NCBI RefSeq assembly: GCF_963675165.1
Contig: NC_087390.1
Coordinates: forward strand, 2,154,001-2,218,000
DNA from: Halichondria panicea
Lineage: Eukaryota > Porifera > Demospongiae > Suberitida > Halichondriidae
Reading direction: 5' to 3'
DNA: 64,000 bases
Below, one piece after another: positions 24,501 through 33,071 of this stretch; positions within the stretch are counted from its first letter, which is position 1; every line of letters starts with the position of its first letter. The notes below the pieces were generated by a model. The model saw only the letters and a program-made list of their open reading frames with translations. It ran no database searches and was not told where the DNA came from. The position numbers were made by a program, and so were the translations under genes.

Positions 24501-24818
24501 GCACTCTATCTAAGTCTTACTTGCCGTCTATGAATGTAACTCAACTTTTCAAGGTATTGTCCAGATATTTAAAACGAATGTAATATTAAAGCACTGGAGT
24601 GTCCGTTGTATTAGAACAGCGAAAATTGCCCAAAAGAGTGTCCGGGGTAATTAGAAGTGTCCGATAAATTAGAAGATATACGGCATGTACTTTTTGATGT
24701 ACTTTTTGATCTCATCCTTTGCCCCACCCCCTCTCAGCTGGTGATGTTTGTGAGGGACTGGGCAGGTCGCAGGAACATTGCTAAAAAGACTCTAGTGGAT
24801 GAACGATTCTTGTTGTGA
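8215..24818 (+). CDS. TMEM67: Meckelin, copy A (20-exon model)
   Basis: Meckelin is the frizzled-like multipass protein of the ciliary transition-zone MKS complex. Exons by phase: 8215-8404, 8528-8604, 8660-8762, 9077-9204, 17003-17122, 18518-18718, 19018-19170, 19295-19384, 20088(or 20074)-20263, 20388-20478, 20562-20717, 21242-21340, 21693-21779, 22487-22879, 22955-23152, 23433-23568, 23619-23695, 23827-23929, 24068-24210, 24738-24818. The start gives a signal peptide (about 20 residues), then a Cys-rich extracellular region (exons 1-5). Membrane segments follow from exon 11. Diagnostic blocks are VDVFFIDWEKPRG and VSIWRTYFVVNEWNE (exon 14), RQFVDLCSVANVSV and YIHGKSVHGHADTDM (exon 15), and the C-terminus KKTLVDERFLL. 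About 940 residues against 995 in human. The exon 8/9 junction is uncertain because a 29-bp satellite lies there. Intron 4 (7.8 kb) contains GTPase gene G2 in antisense. Confidence 0.93.
9237..9298. repeat. Near-perfect 62-bp hairpin in TMEM67 intron 4, unit 1 only
   Basis: The left arm TTTACTACAATGTTTTGCTC and the right arm are exact reverse complements over about 24-27 bases, with a 5-base loop GGGGC. It begins about 30 bases after the exon 4 donor. Unit 2 has different sequence here, with a weaker inverted repeat of its own around 34057-34114. Confidence 0.85.
9868..11456. repeat. Cluster of foldback elements in TMEM67 intron 4, unit 1
   Basis: Three separate foldbacks are visible: 9868-9993 (arms CTTATTGTCCACTACAT and complement), 10094-10206 (arms around AGTGCTAAGCTTCTATATA) and 11349-11456 (arms around GACTGGTTGACTAGTA). 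A TA-flanked element with TACAGTAGACTCTCG ends lies between them at 10890-11328 and is listed separately. I see no gene between 9205 and 15490. Confidence 0.75.
10890..11328. mobile_element. Tc1/mariner-pogo-like MITE, 439 bp
   Basis: The ends are TACAGTAGACTCTCG and its complement CGAGAGTCTACTGTA, consistent with a TA target. The interior repeats a GGCCGGAATAGCGAGG motif in both orientations. No transposase coding is present. End sequences of this CAGT..CTCT form are typical of pogo/Tigger-type non-autonomous elements; the assignment is by resemblance only. Confidence 0.65.
12350..12490. repeat. Short tandem repeat, ~37-bp unit
   Basis: About three imperfect copies of a unit containing GAAGCACCCCAGGCACTCCT followed by GTCTCCAAGATCCCTGT. 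Open frames across it are by-products of the repeat. The surrounding 11460-12820 shows no gene that I can support. Confidence 0.65.
12828..13628. repeat. Direct repeat pair in TMEM67 intron 4, unit 1
   Basis: The segment from about 12828 to 13144 recurs at 13337-13628 in the same orientation. It starts TGAAAGCACCGCAGGTGCTG and includes the block with AGTAGAGTAGCAACACTCGG. A related sequence, with a CA microsatellite and the ending ACCGAGGCATAA, recurs at 14525-14692 and distantly at 59040-59338. This looks like one dispersed repeat family captured several times. Confidence 0.7.
13636..14478. repeat. ~840-bp palindrome with ~400-bp arms
   Basis: The left arm (about 13636-14035) and the right arm (about 14075-14478) are reverse complements with few differences. 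The spacer is about 40 bases and contains CGCCTCGATTCCAGGCC. The innermost matched bases include GAATATTTTGCAAAAAATAA and its complement. Small differences, such as a short insertion near 14290, show that the arms have diverged slightly. It sits about 1 kb from the 3' end of nested gene G2. Confidence 0.85.
14955..15400. mobile_element. Diverged copy of the TTATCGGACA inverted-repeat element
   Basis: It shares ordered blocks with the elements at 24301-24685 and 43823-44227, including TTATCGGACACTTCTAATTT, TTTGGGCAATTTTCG and ATTTTTATAGAGCATGCGAAGTGTCCGG. The arrangement here is rearranged or partly inverted. It is non-coding. Confidence 0.6.
15491..16859 (-). CDS. CARD-like + AIG1 GTPase (G2), nested antisense in TMEM67 intron 4, copy A
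   Basis: There are two exons: 16356-16859 and 15491-16291. Exon 1 ends AAG GAT CAG before GTATAA, and exon 2 begins AGC after TTTATAG, both phase 0, giving 434 residues. The start chosen is ATG at 16859 (MLKMATYNP), conserved with G3. Residues 20-100 form an all-helical domain (LVQFLQRSIATVGDVLYSKG ... PQVYHKFVAVLKEQ) resembling CARD/death-fold domains. A Thr-run linker follows (about 115-125). The G domain has GETGSGKT and DTPGFGDSRG. The protein stops just after the G domain (EVHIYI), so it lacks the Cys/His and coiled-coil tail of G1. Death-fold plus GTPase suggests an innate-immune or cell-death signalling role; that is inference. Confidence 0.75.
16978..18517. repeat. GT/CA microsatellites and intron 5 of TMEM67 copy A
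   Basis: Exon 5 is 17003-17122. Intron 5 carries a (GT)n run near 17162-17218, another near 18291-18325 and a (CA)n run from about 18420 to 18511. The last abuts the exon 6 acceptor at 18516-18517, where it stands in for a pyrimidine tract. Long open frames over these runs are artefacts. I see no other gene in 17219-18290. Confidence 0.8.
19391..20060. repeat. 29-bp minisatellite, ~23 units, at the TMEM67 exon 8/9 junction (copy A)
   Basis: The unit is AGCATGCCCAGTAGTCTCCT plus AACGCACCG, with small variants and two 28-bp units. The last unit runs directly into exon 9 sequence (CTCCTTAACCACACC). Twenty-nine is not a multiple of three and two frames contain TAA, so the array cannot be translated through. 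It must be spliced out or it breaks the gene. Copy B has about 14 units. Confidence 0.9.
20935..21106. mobile_element. Short hAT-like MITE in TMEM67 intron 11 (copy A)
   Basis: The ends are CAGTGGTGTAGGCAGG and CCTGGCTACGCCACTG, which are near inverted repeats of the common CAGTGGCGTAGCCAGG type. It is 172 bases, non-coding, and identical in unit 2 at 40456-40627. It lies inside another A/T-rich repeat (about 20835-21215) with GATGCTCGCAAAACATT at one end. Confidence 0.65.
22009..22343. mobile_element. 335-bp MITE with TACCGTATAGCGGGTA ends, TMEM67 intron 13 (copy A)
   Basis: The terminal inverted repeats are about 45 bases (TACCGTATAGCGGGTATATT ... and complement). TA at each end fits a TA target. 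Internal GCGGATTTTATTTTCGTGG-type blocks are themselves inverted. The same family recurs at 41530-41864, 56841-57052 and 60476-60676, with decayed copies at 54113-54273 and 46393-46455. Confidence 0.8.
24301..24685. mobile_element. 385-bp MITE with TACCGTATATCTTCTAATTT ends, last TMEM67 intron (copy A)
   Basis: The left end TACCGTATATCTTCTAATTT is matched in reverse complement at the right end (AGAAGATATACGG). It is non-coding and sits about 50 bases before the exon 20 acceptor. The unit 2 homologue (43823-44227) has several small indels. Confidence 0.75.
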
Positions 24819-24921
24819 ACATTCACTCACGACCCATGCAAATAATGTGCAACACTTATCACTTGTTTATGTTATGTACCACAACATGTGCAGAATTGTA
24901 TAAATGTTATTATAATAAGGT

Positions 24922-25297
24922 GTTACTGAAAATGTTGTTTGCACAAATACAGTGTACACATGCATCAATTGTTATTCTCGATAAGATTACTGAAAATGGT
25001 TTGCACACTACAGTGTACACATGCATCGATTGTTGTTCTCGATAAGATTACTGAAAATGGTTTGCACACTACAGTGTACACATGCATCGATTGTTGTTCT
25101 CGATAAGATTACTGAAAATGGTTTGCACACTACAGTGTACACATGCATCGATTGTTGTTCTTGATAAGATGTTACTGAAAATGGTTTGCACACTACAGTA
25201 CGTGTACACATGCATCGATTGTTGTTCTTGATAAGATGTTACTGAAAATGGTTTGCACACTACAGTACGTGTACACATGCATCGATTGTTGTTCTTG
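24922..25297. repeat. 61/67-bp tandem repeat between TMEM67 and CD225 gene D1 (unit 1)
   Basis: About six copies of a unit that starts ACTGAAAATGGTTTGCACAC and ends CTCGATAAGATT. The right-hand copies carry small insertions (GTT, ACGT), making them 67 bases. The array lies 100 bases after the TMEM67 stop and just before the CD225 stop on the other strand, so it may overlap the 3' ends of two convergent genes. Open frames in it are repeat by-products. Confidence 0.85.
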
Positions 25298-26476
25298 AGC
25301 TATAAAAATGATTACACAAGCAGTCAATACCTTTTAGCGTTGAGCGTGACTGTACACTATTGCATATGTTCCACCAACAAGAGCTATGTTGGCCAGGTGC
25401 AACACAATGCCACTGACGATGCCTCCAATTCCCCACTTCTTAGCATTTTGAGAGTGTTTATGGGCCAGCTCCCTGTCTCCTTTACTCCATTCAGTGTCAG
25501 CCTGCATGCGCGTGGAGGAGGGGTTGGAAAACACCATCATAACATCATCACATAACATGCATGTGTCCATCAATTTACTGTCATGCTTTCCGGATTGACT
25601 TAAATTTTACTCTCTGATTGCTCATAATTTATACTGGCCATGGAATTATTATACCCCAATTTTATTGTATACGTGTATACGTCGATGCATGTGCATTGCA
25701 GGACCTAATGTATAGCGTGAACAGCCATAAGACCATCTTGCATTTAGTTTCCATAGCTGTATACGTATTGTATTACAAGATTATTTTGCTGGTGATAAAT
25801 CTTTCAAACGAGCCAAAATCGGAGAAAATTGATCCTTTGCAGGATCTAACATTGTATTCTGGCTAGGTTTTGCCACAAATTTGATGCTCGCAAAGCATTC
25901 TATAGTATTACGGTCGGTATATAGACACCATTATATAACTGTTCACTTGATGACCAAAGTAGAGTCCGATTGCTCCACAGACTAGGCAACAACAGAACGT
26001 AGCAACAACAGTTAGGGGAAAGTAGTTAGGTGGTTTCACCATTAAGTAAGCATTGTTGTCTTGACGATGCGGGAATGGCTGTGCGTTTGGCTGTTGATTC
26101 ACCACACCACCATAATAGGGTCTTCCTGGCGGTGCTGAGGGTCGGTAAGGGGGCAGGGCAGGCTCACCACTACCACCTGGTGGGGCTGACGGTGCACCTC
26201 CTGCAACAAAATGCACGACATTATAATTATGTGACATGTACCAGCAGTGCTGCACAGAGATCAATATGTATACGTATAGCTAGCTATAATTATATATACC
26301 GTATTACTAGAATGTTTTGCGAGCATGCATGCATCAAACATTTGCGAACTTTGCGATGGTTGATCAATTCGCAACAATAAAATCCGCAAAACCTATTTTG
26401 TTACTAGTAGATACACACGATCCTTGCCAGAACGCAATAGTTAGATCGCAAAGGGTCAACGTACTTTTCTGCTGAT

Positions 26477-28626
26477 CAGGGATAAAGTAAGAGAGGGATT
26501 GGCAACGGGCTAAAAAATGAAACTATCCGTGATGCGCTACGTCATTGGAATGCATAATTTTGTTTTATCTTTTGCAGCCTCCAACCCACGTGGCTAATGA
26601 CATTAAAACAGTGCAGTGCTGCATGCATGTAAACATCATAGCTAGAACTGTTTCCAAGGCAGTGAAGGAGGCTAAAACTGTGCATGATATGGCAACAGCA
26701 GTAGAACCAGCCTCAAGTTCAAGTGAGAAAGTCAAACGAGCTCTGATGGAGGTGATCAACGAGAAACAATTGGAAACACCAAGATTCAGTCTCATGCTAA
26801 AAACTGGGAGAGATATACTTGGTAAGATAGAGGGAGCTGCAAGCAATGAAGCAGAACCTTTTAGTGTCGAACTGGTAGAGGCCCTTCAAAGCTGCTTTGA
26901 TTGTGCTAAGAGGTGCCGTTCTATAGGTACCAAAAAACCAAAGATATTGACCTCATTTCATCAAGTACAACAGGAAAAGCTACCGTCAGTTTGAAGACCC
27001 ACTACTGCACCAGTCAGTTAACCAGAGGCTTTTTGATAAGTTTTTGCAAGAATACTGTCAAGGTTTCATCAGAAGCGACACTGACCATACTACTTCGTCA
27101 GAGGATGCAGGTACATCTAGTATGAGCAAGGATGAACTCAATGTGTTGCAGTATGTCGGAGGGTATGTACTGCACTCGTTACTAAAAAAGTATGAGAAGC
27201 GGAATAGCAGTAAATATGAACAGTTTATAACATGTTTAGGGAATATGGCAGTTTTAAGTGAACACGATAGTTTTCTGGATTACACTAAAGAATGGGTACA
27301 GCGAGTCAACAGAGGAGGCTTATTCCTGCTTAATAATACAACATATCTATTTTTTGTTAGTATAGAAAAACAAGTGAGAAATATTCTTGTGCCTTATTTA
27401 GGCAAGAATCGTACGTCATCCAATGAGCAATTTCAAGAAATTATTATAAAGACTGTATTTGATGATGAGGAGGTACAATGGCACTGGTTGCTGCTAAGCA
27501 ATGATATAGACACTAAAGAGGATGCTAACGAGCTCTTAACTGACATAATTACACTGTGGGTTACAATCAGAGGCTTTTCAATTTGCGCCATGTGGATGGA
27601 ACAATACAAACAAGATATTAAAAAGGGTACAAGGAAATCAGTTAGTTTACGAAAAAAACTCGACACTTAATAATTAATAGTACATGTACATAAATAGCAT
27701 GCAATTATTAACTATTTCTTTTTTTACTACAACGTAAGAGGTGTGCAATCAACTTCGATAGGCTTTTCTAGCAATCTCAAGTAACAGGATCAGGACTCTG
27801 GTCCACCCACGATTTATGTGTAAGGGTCATTGTTGAGTGAAGGACTTGAAGAGTTGTGGCAGGTGGAGAGTCGGCATTGATGGGTGGAGAGTCGGGTAGA
27901 GATTCGGGTGAAGTTGAAGATAGCCCAAATTTCTGAAGACAAAGGAACCAATAAAAATAATACCTCTAAAGGATAGAGGTACTTACATGTACAGGCTGCA
28001 GCTTTCTCTTCTAGTTTTTACTATAATGGATTCTTGGTTTACGAGGCATACTGTAACGTCAACTGCATGGAAACATGAATGAACAGTAAAAACCACATCA
28101 GTTGATAGAGCTGACATTGGTTAACACCGATAATATAATGGCAAGCGTAAAAAATAATGTATGTCTTCAAAAAAGGGGGCAAATGTCATACGTTTAATTA
28201 AACCAAAAATAGCCTGAAAGTACACAAGAAATCATAATCAAAGAAATCTTTGCAGCCCAGTTGGTGAACATAGACACAAATAAGTAGGATTAGTAGGCAC
28301 AGCATCATATAGGTAAGGCAGTGTTTCTTAAAAGGGGCACAAACCTTCAAAAAACCACTTTTTAAGCTCTAGGGCAGCACAGGTCAGGTTTTTATAAATA
28401 AAAGTCACTCTAATTAAAGCACAGACATAATGTAACGCGATTGTATTCAATTACTGGTCTTTAAAACAGACTATGAGCTTAGAAAAAGAATATTCCTTCA
28501 TTTCGCGGGCGTTGTGCCGCGAAAACAAGCGCATCAAGGATGGTAATCGAGTCTCTACGTACAGATCAATGTAAAATGATCACGTGAGTTACTCTCGTTG
28601 CCAATCCCTCTCTTACTTTATCCCTG
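26477..28626 (+). mobile_element. 2150-bp DNA transposon (unit 2 copy)
   Basis: Same element as at 376-2525, with the same ends and the TGCTGAT target repeat at 26470-26476 and 28627-28633. I see no difference between the two copies by eye, including the disrupted coding frames, so they were duplicated together with the flanks rather than inserted independently. Confidence 0.9.
26545..27670 (+). pseudogene. Transposase-like coding remnant (unit 2 copy)
   Basis: Identical in translation to 444-1569: an N-terminal block ending at 26994 and a C-terminal block (ATG 27145 region or 27044, stop 27668-27670) in a different frame. See the unit 1 entry for motifs and for the intron-versus-frameshift alternatives. 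Confidence 0.5.
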
Positions 28627-29207
28627 TGCTGATTTAGCTCATTGGCAAAGGTTTTCACCAGCAAAATGTTACTTTATGATTTTTGCAGACATGCAAAATA
28701 GCAACTATAGCGCCTTTGGTGATTCACTATTGACTACCGTAAATTACGTATAATAGGTGTTGACGGGACCCCAGTGCACAATATAATTATATGCATCATA
28801 TAATATAATTTGCTTGTAAAATGTGCCTATGGGCATGGTCTAGCTACCTGGTATCACGGGAAGAGCTGCTGATGAGGGTAATTGTCCATTTACAATGCCA
28901 TCTTCTTGCAACAGAGGTTTACTTTCTATATTAATTAATTTTGACAACTAACCAAATTGCACATACATGCATTCATGCGCGTTTTTATATATATATATGA
29001 TTGTAGTTGGTGGTAATTATCTTATCTTTTGGTCTGTTGCTTTTGTACATTTGTACTGTTTGATATTACATAAAAAAAAATTTCAACTACTCAAGCCTAT
29101 AATCACTCGCTAAACTAAACACACTAAGTATATAATCAAACTATTATTATAATACATGTCAAAGAAAATAATAGTCAGGATGTACTATATATAGGGTAGC
29201 TAAAACT

Positions 29208-30743
29208 TTACTTTCTTTTCTTGGCTTTTTGCACCACCTCTAGCTTTTTCTTGAGCTCAACTTTGGTCTTTCGAAGGTCTTCGGACTCAGGGCCAGTTGA
29301 AGCTTCAATATGTGTGTCTATTAGAGCCAGCTGGTTTTCCATCAACTTCGTGTAATTCCTTGCAATTCCCAGGGTCTCGAACTCTGTGATTGCTGCGAAA
29401 AGCTCGTCAGACAGCTGTTGTCGTTTGGTTTCAGATCCTTGCATTTGTTCCTCGAGCTCCTCGTAAAGTAGTTTAGCTATTTCTTCATCGCCTTTGGCTT
29501 TGTTGAATTTAGTCTCCATTGCATCATTAACCACAGGTTCGAATGATACTTGTTTCTCGAATAATTTCTCCCCATGATAGTGATATGTGTAGCTGTGCCC
29601 ACACTGGGAACAGGTGCTACCACCTCCCATTGCTCCACAATATCTGAACGACTCTTTATCGAATGATTTGGAAAGACCGCATGGAGCATGACAGTTGCTA
29701 TGGCAGTTAGTGTAAGCACACAGAGTGTTGTGGTGATTGGTTGGTTTTGCTACCCATCGTTCGTTTCGCATTGTAGTTCGAAACTCCTTGTTGAGCTCTT
29801 TTCGACTCAAAGCAGCTGACACTTCTTCCCTCTTCTTTCTTATTTCTTTTTCCAAGCGCATCTGGTTGTCATACTCAGTAAGTGCAACGAGAACAGTGCT
29901 TTCAATGGCTTGTTTTTTCTCATAGAGCTCAACAAATCGATGTGTGTGAACCTGATGGAAATCTTTGATGGTGGTGCACAGTTTACCCAGGACTTTACCA
30001 GTATCTTCAAACGATTTTTTCAGAGAGCTTGCAATTAAGTCAATACCGAGCTGTTTCACTTTACTTCGTGCTTTCTCAAACCGGCAGTAAGGATTTTCAA
30101 TGAAAAAGATGTGCTCGACTTTCTTCCCAAAATATTCAGTTAGTGCATTTGGATCGAAGTTGAGGTCCAGTGCATCACTGGTGTTGCTGAAGACAATGAT
30201 TACATTGTTAAGGATATCTCTTGGCAAAATGGCAGTGATCTCGGAAAGAACGTACTTAAGCGAAACACTTGCTCGAGCTTGACGACCATTGATGATCAGG
30301 CAGACACAGTTAATGTAGTCTTCATTTTTTAGTGCATTCACAATCTTTTTAGCATTTTCCTTGTCTTGGTCCGGACCACGAGAATCACCAAAGCCAGGAG
30401 TATCGATTACTCCAACCTTAAGGTCTCCCACTTCAACATTGTATCGCTTGGCATCATTCGTTTTGCTTTGCATTGCATGGTCCATTGCATTTTCTAGCTG
30501 GATGTCATGAAATTGTTTGAATTTTTCCAGGCCATCAGGTCCATACCCACAGCCAAGATCCTGCACAGTACCGCAGTTGCACAGAAGGTTAAGGAAAGAA
30601 GTCTTGCCAGATCCAGTTTCACCGATGAGAAGCATTTTGAAGGGATGGTGAGGATCTTGTCCTTTGAATGCCTGGAAAAAACCAACGATACCATCAGCAA
30701 TTTTTTCTCCTACACCACGTTTTTTCTTTCCATGAGATGCCAT
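29208..30743 (-). CDS. AIG1/GIMAP-like GTPase with Cys/His-rich region and coiled coil (G1', unit 2)
   Basis: The 511-residue translation is identical to that of the gene at 3107-4642: P-loop 41-48, DTPGFGD 114-120, Cys/His cluster 342-390, C-terminal coiled coil. Position and neighbours are also the same, between CD225 exon 1 and BBS5. Full identity of a 1.5-kb gene, flanks included, means very recent duplication, conversion, or an assembly that holds two haplotypes. Confidence 0.88.
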   Translation of the reverse strand: MASHGKKKRGVGEKIADGIVGFFQAFKGQDPHHPFKMLLIGETGSGKTSFLNLLCNCGTVQDLGCGYGPDGLEKFKQFHDIQLENAMDHAMQSKTNDAKRYNVEVGDLKVGVIDTPGFGDSRGPDQDKENAKKIVNALKNEDYINCVCLIINGRQARASVSLKYVLSEITAILPRDILNNVIIVFSNTSDALDLNFDPNALTEYFGKKVEHIFFIENPYCRFEKARSKVKQLGIDLIASSLKKSFEDTGKVLGKLCTTIKDFHQVHTHRFVELYEKKQAIESTVLVALTEYDNQMRLEKEIRKKREEVSAALSRKELNKEFRTTMRNERWVAKPTNHHNTLCAYTNCHSNCHAPCGLSKSFDKESFRYCGAMGGGSTCSQCGHSYTYHYHGEKLFEKQVSFEPVVNDAMETKFNKAKGDEEIAKLLYEELEEQMQGSETKRQQLSDELFAAITEFETLGIARNYTKLMENQLALIDTHIEASTGPESEDLRKTKVELKKKLEVVQKAKKRK

Positions 30744-30992
30744 TTCTTAAGAGCAGACCTGGTGAGATGTCTAATTCACTGTAAACTATGGAGCTTTAAA
30801 TAGCTAAAGGACAGGATGCATGAGAAGTGCATGTGTCATTATTGTGTGTATAATTATGAGGGAAAAAACCAGACAATACAGAACAGTATAGCAAAGGGAA
30901 ACTACCAGGGAAAATTTTCATTTGATGTAGTACAGTACATGCATGCAACAGAAAGTCTAGCATAAGATGGATAAGACAGTTGTTTAACTAGG

Positions 30993-32732
30993 TCACGTCC
31001 CATCTAGGTCTTGGAGAGAGTATCCCTCTGGTAGTTTCTCAATGGCTAGTCCCAGCTCAGGGGAAAACACAGGATTACGATCCACTGACTTGTGGGGGTC
31101 AGCATATATAATACGCCTGCAATTAAGGGTGGGGGTATGAATAAGGGAGACAGTACCTAAAGAATTTTGTTGCCAATTATTTATTTCAAAAGTGTCCATC
31201 TTGTCTTTGGTCTCCACCACCTCAATATCATCAGTCACACTCTCAGGCACTGGCAGAGATTGCTCATCATCACCAGAGTTCTACATACATGAACGGAATG
31301 TACCGTTTCATTGTACCGTTACTTTAATTTAATTTAATGAGTAACCAACACACCACAGACTCACTTAGTGTACAACTGCTCTCTCCCAGTAGGATACCAT
31401 AGCTTGAGCTCTCATAAGGTTTGGACATCACTAACAGCTGTCTGGAACCTGTGTGTTTAAATACGTGAAGATGAATTCAAACTGAGTCTTGTCAATTTTA
31501 CAACGCTTCAGTTGTCGACCTGGCCCTCTCTGTTTCTATGGAAACAGATGGCAAATATATAGAGTGACTCTACTAATTTTACACAAGTACATTGCATTCT
31601 ATATCACAGTGAAGTCATAGGAATGTTCTTGACACACGTACAGCAGTTGCACAAGAGAAAAATTTAATTATTTAGCATGCTGAAAGAGCTATATAACCAG
31701 CCATAAAAAGTTAAACTTATGATACTAATTTGGTCACTGCACAAGTATTCAATTGAAAAAACCAGACAAAAAATTAATAACAAAAGGCCCACAAATTAAT
31801 CATAAAAACATACAGATAGTACACTATAACTGTATACCCGCAATTGGGAAAGCCTTTGAGTGCTAGCATAACTGAAACCTTTCTGCTACATTGTATATAG
31901 GATATTATCAGCTATAAGACCCACCAAAAGGTGCCTTACTATACACCTGTTGGACACCAGGCAACCTTCACCACACAAGTTTCAATGAGTAACCAACACA
32001 CCACAGACTCACTTAGTGTACAGCTGCTCTCTGGGCAGTAGCTTCAACTCTTTGCTCTCTCCCAGTAGGGCACTCCGTAGCTTGAGCTCTCGATAAGGTT
32101 TGGACGTCTCGTACGCTGTGTACACTGACATCACCGTGGAGAACAGGCGAGGGCTGTCCGGGACCTGTGTACAGGGAGGGAGGGGATTGGTTGATGAAAA
32201 GAACGTTTTATGGAAAGAATAATTACTGAATGAAGGTTGGAGGTTATACTTACAAGATTAGTGAAGATGAATTCAAACTGAGTCTTGTCAACTTTAGTCA
32301 TCAAATACAGCGCTTCAGTTGTCCCTCTTTGTTTCTATGGAAACAGTGTCAAATATAGAGTTTCTATTCACGAGTACATTCAGTCACAGTGCACTCACAG
32401 AATTCACTCTCTTTGTAGTCACTGAGGTCACTGTGTGGTAACCAATGGCTACAAGAGGGTATATAAGCAAATGTACAGAATTATAGGCTAGTTGGTGAAA
32501 GCAATGAATGGATGTACATGTACACCAGAGCTTCTTGCTAACTCACAAAGGTTGACTCTCTGATAGTCAGCTGACGTCCAAATCACTCGCAGGTTGGTCA
32601 CAAACAGTTTACCTGTGTGGGGAGACTTAGTGTTACCTGGTAACATAACAACAACATACCTCTGTGTCCATTGTTCCCTTTAGTGTCCTCTACTTGAGAC
32701 AAGTAGTCGATCACCGACTCTCCCGCCCTCAT
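30993..32732 (-). pseudogene. BBS5: BBS5, copy B: N-terminal exons intact, second PH-like domain missing
   Basis: Exons on the minus strand: 32660-32732 (GESVIDYLSQVEDTKGNNGH), 32547-32612 (LFVTNLRVIWTSADYQRVN), 32399-32448, 32254-32334, 32013-32164 and a C-terminal part ending at 30993. All joints are in phase and the first PH-like domain reads as in other animals, including EALYLMTK and FEFIFTNL. Neither frameshift of copy A is present. As in copy A, nothing between 31290 and 32013 encodes the second PH-like domain; there is one ~650-bp unit of decayed exon 4/5 pieces instead. The true N-terminal exon (before the VEDTKGNNG exon) was not found. Either a truncated protein is made or this is a pseudogene and an intact BBS5 lies elsewhere. 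Confidence 0.75.
31336..31983 (-). repeat. Single ~650-bp unit with decayed BBS5 exon fragments (unit 2)
   Basis: Matches the units at 5235-5892 and 5893-6540. Unit 2 has one copy where unit 1 has two. It sits between BBS5 exon 5 and the C-terminal exon, where the missing exons of the second PH-like domain would be expected. Confidence 0.8.
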
Positions 32733-33071
32733 CTGGAGCAGGCTGGATGCGTGCAGGTGTGTAATGGGTACCATAAAAATAATGATACTTTACACATAAT
32801 TATTATTAAAAAACTAACTTGCTGTACATACAACCCATGCTTTCAGTGTATATTGTCAGTTTTGTCCCAGCATAATTACACACTATCTACTGCACTGTAC
32901 TGGATATCCATACAGCTGACAGAGGCCATTTTCACAGCAGCAGATCAGGATGGAGATACGCCCCCCTATCCTGCAGGGGGAGGGTGGAGATACGCCCCCC
33001 CTCTATATCCTGCATGACCCCTATCGACCTCTGCTCCATGATTTAGACACCTCTTCTCGATCTCCGGAGCT
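32733..33071. promoter_or_regulatory. Shared intergenic region between divergent BBS5 and TMEM67 (unit 2)
   Basis: About 340 bases separate the first recognised BBS5 exon from the TMEM67 start. It contains two copies of a GGTGGAGATACGCCCC-type repeat near 32950-33000, also present in unit 1. This is the cleaner version of the intergenic region, without the 547-bp element of unit 1. A shared bidirectional promoter is an inference from the orientation and spacing. Confidence 0.4.

Larger units (their letters stand above)
25334..28929 (-). pseudogene. CD225/dispanin gene D1: frame intact but start codon ATA and transposon in intron 1
   Basis: Exons: 28848-28929, 25947-26200 and 25334-25501, with consistent phases, encoding 167 residues if initiated. 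Exon 2 has a Pro/Gly-rich N-terminal part, then PPNYF and the first membrane helix with the CCC motif typical of CD225 (VATFCCCLVCGAIGLYFGHQ). Exon 3 has the conserved loop (GDRELAHKHSQNAKKWGIGG) and the second membrane helix. CD225 proteins (IFITM, PRRT, TMEM relatives) are two-pass proteins that alter membrane fluidity and fusion. The codon in the start position is ATA at 28929-28927, while gene D2 has ATG. A 2150-bp transposon fills intron 1. Whether the locus is expressed is unknown. Confidence 0.75.

Noticed and set aside
24815-25278. Open frames of 67-76 residues downstream of TMEM67
   Set aside because: Created by the 61-bp tandem repeat, in both orientations.
32935-33060. Possible first BBS5 coding exon (a CTGCAGGATAGGGGGGCG stretch loosely like LW-DR)
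   Set aside because: Resemblance is too weak, frames contain stops and the stretch is itself a local repeat.
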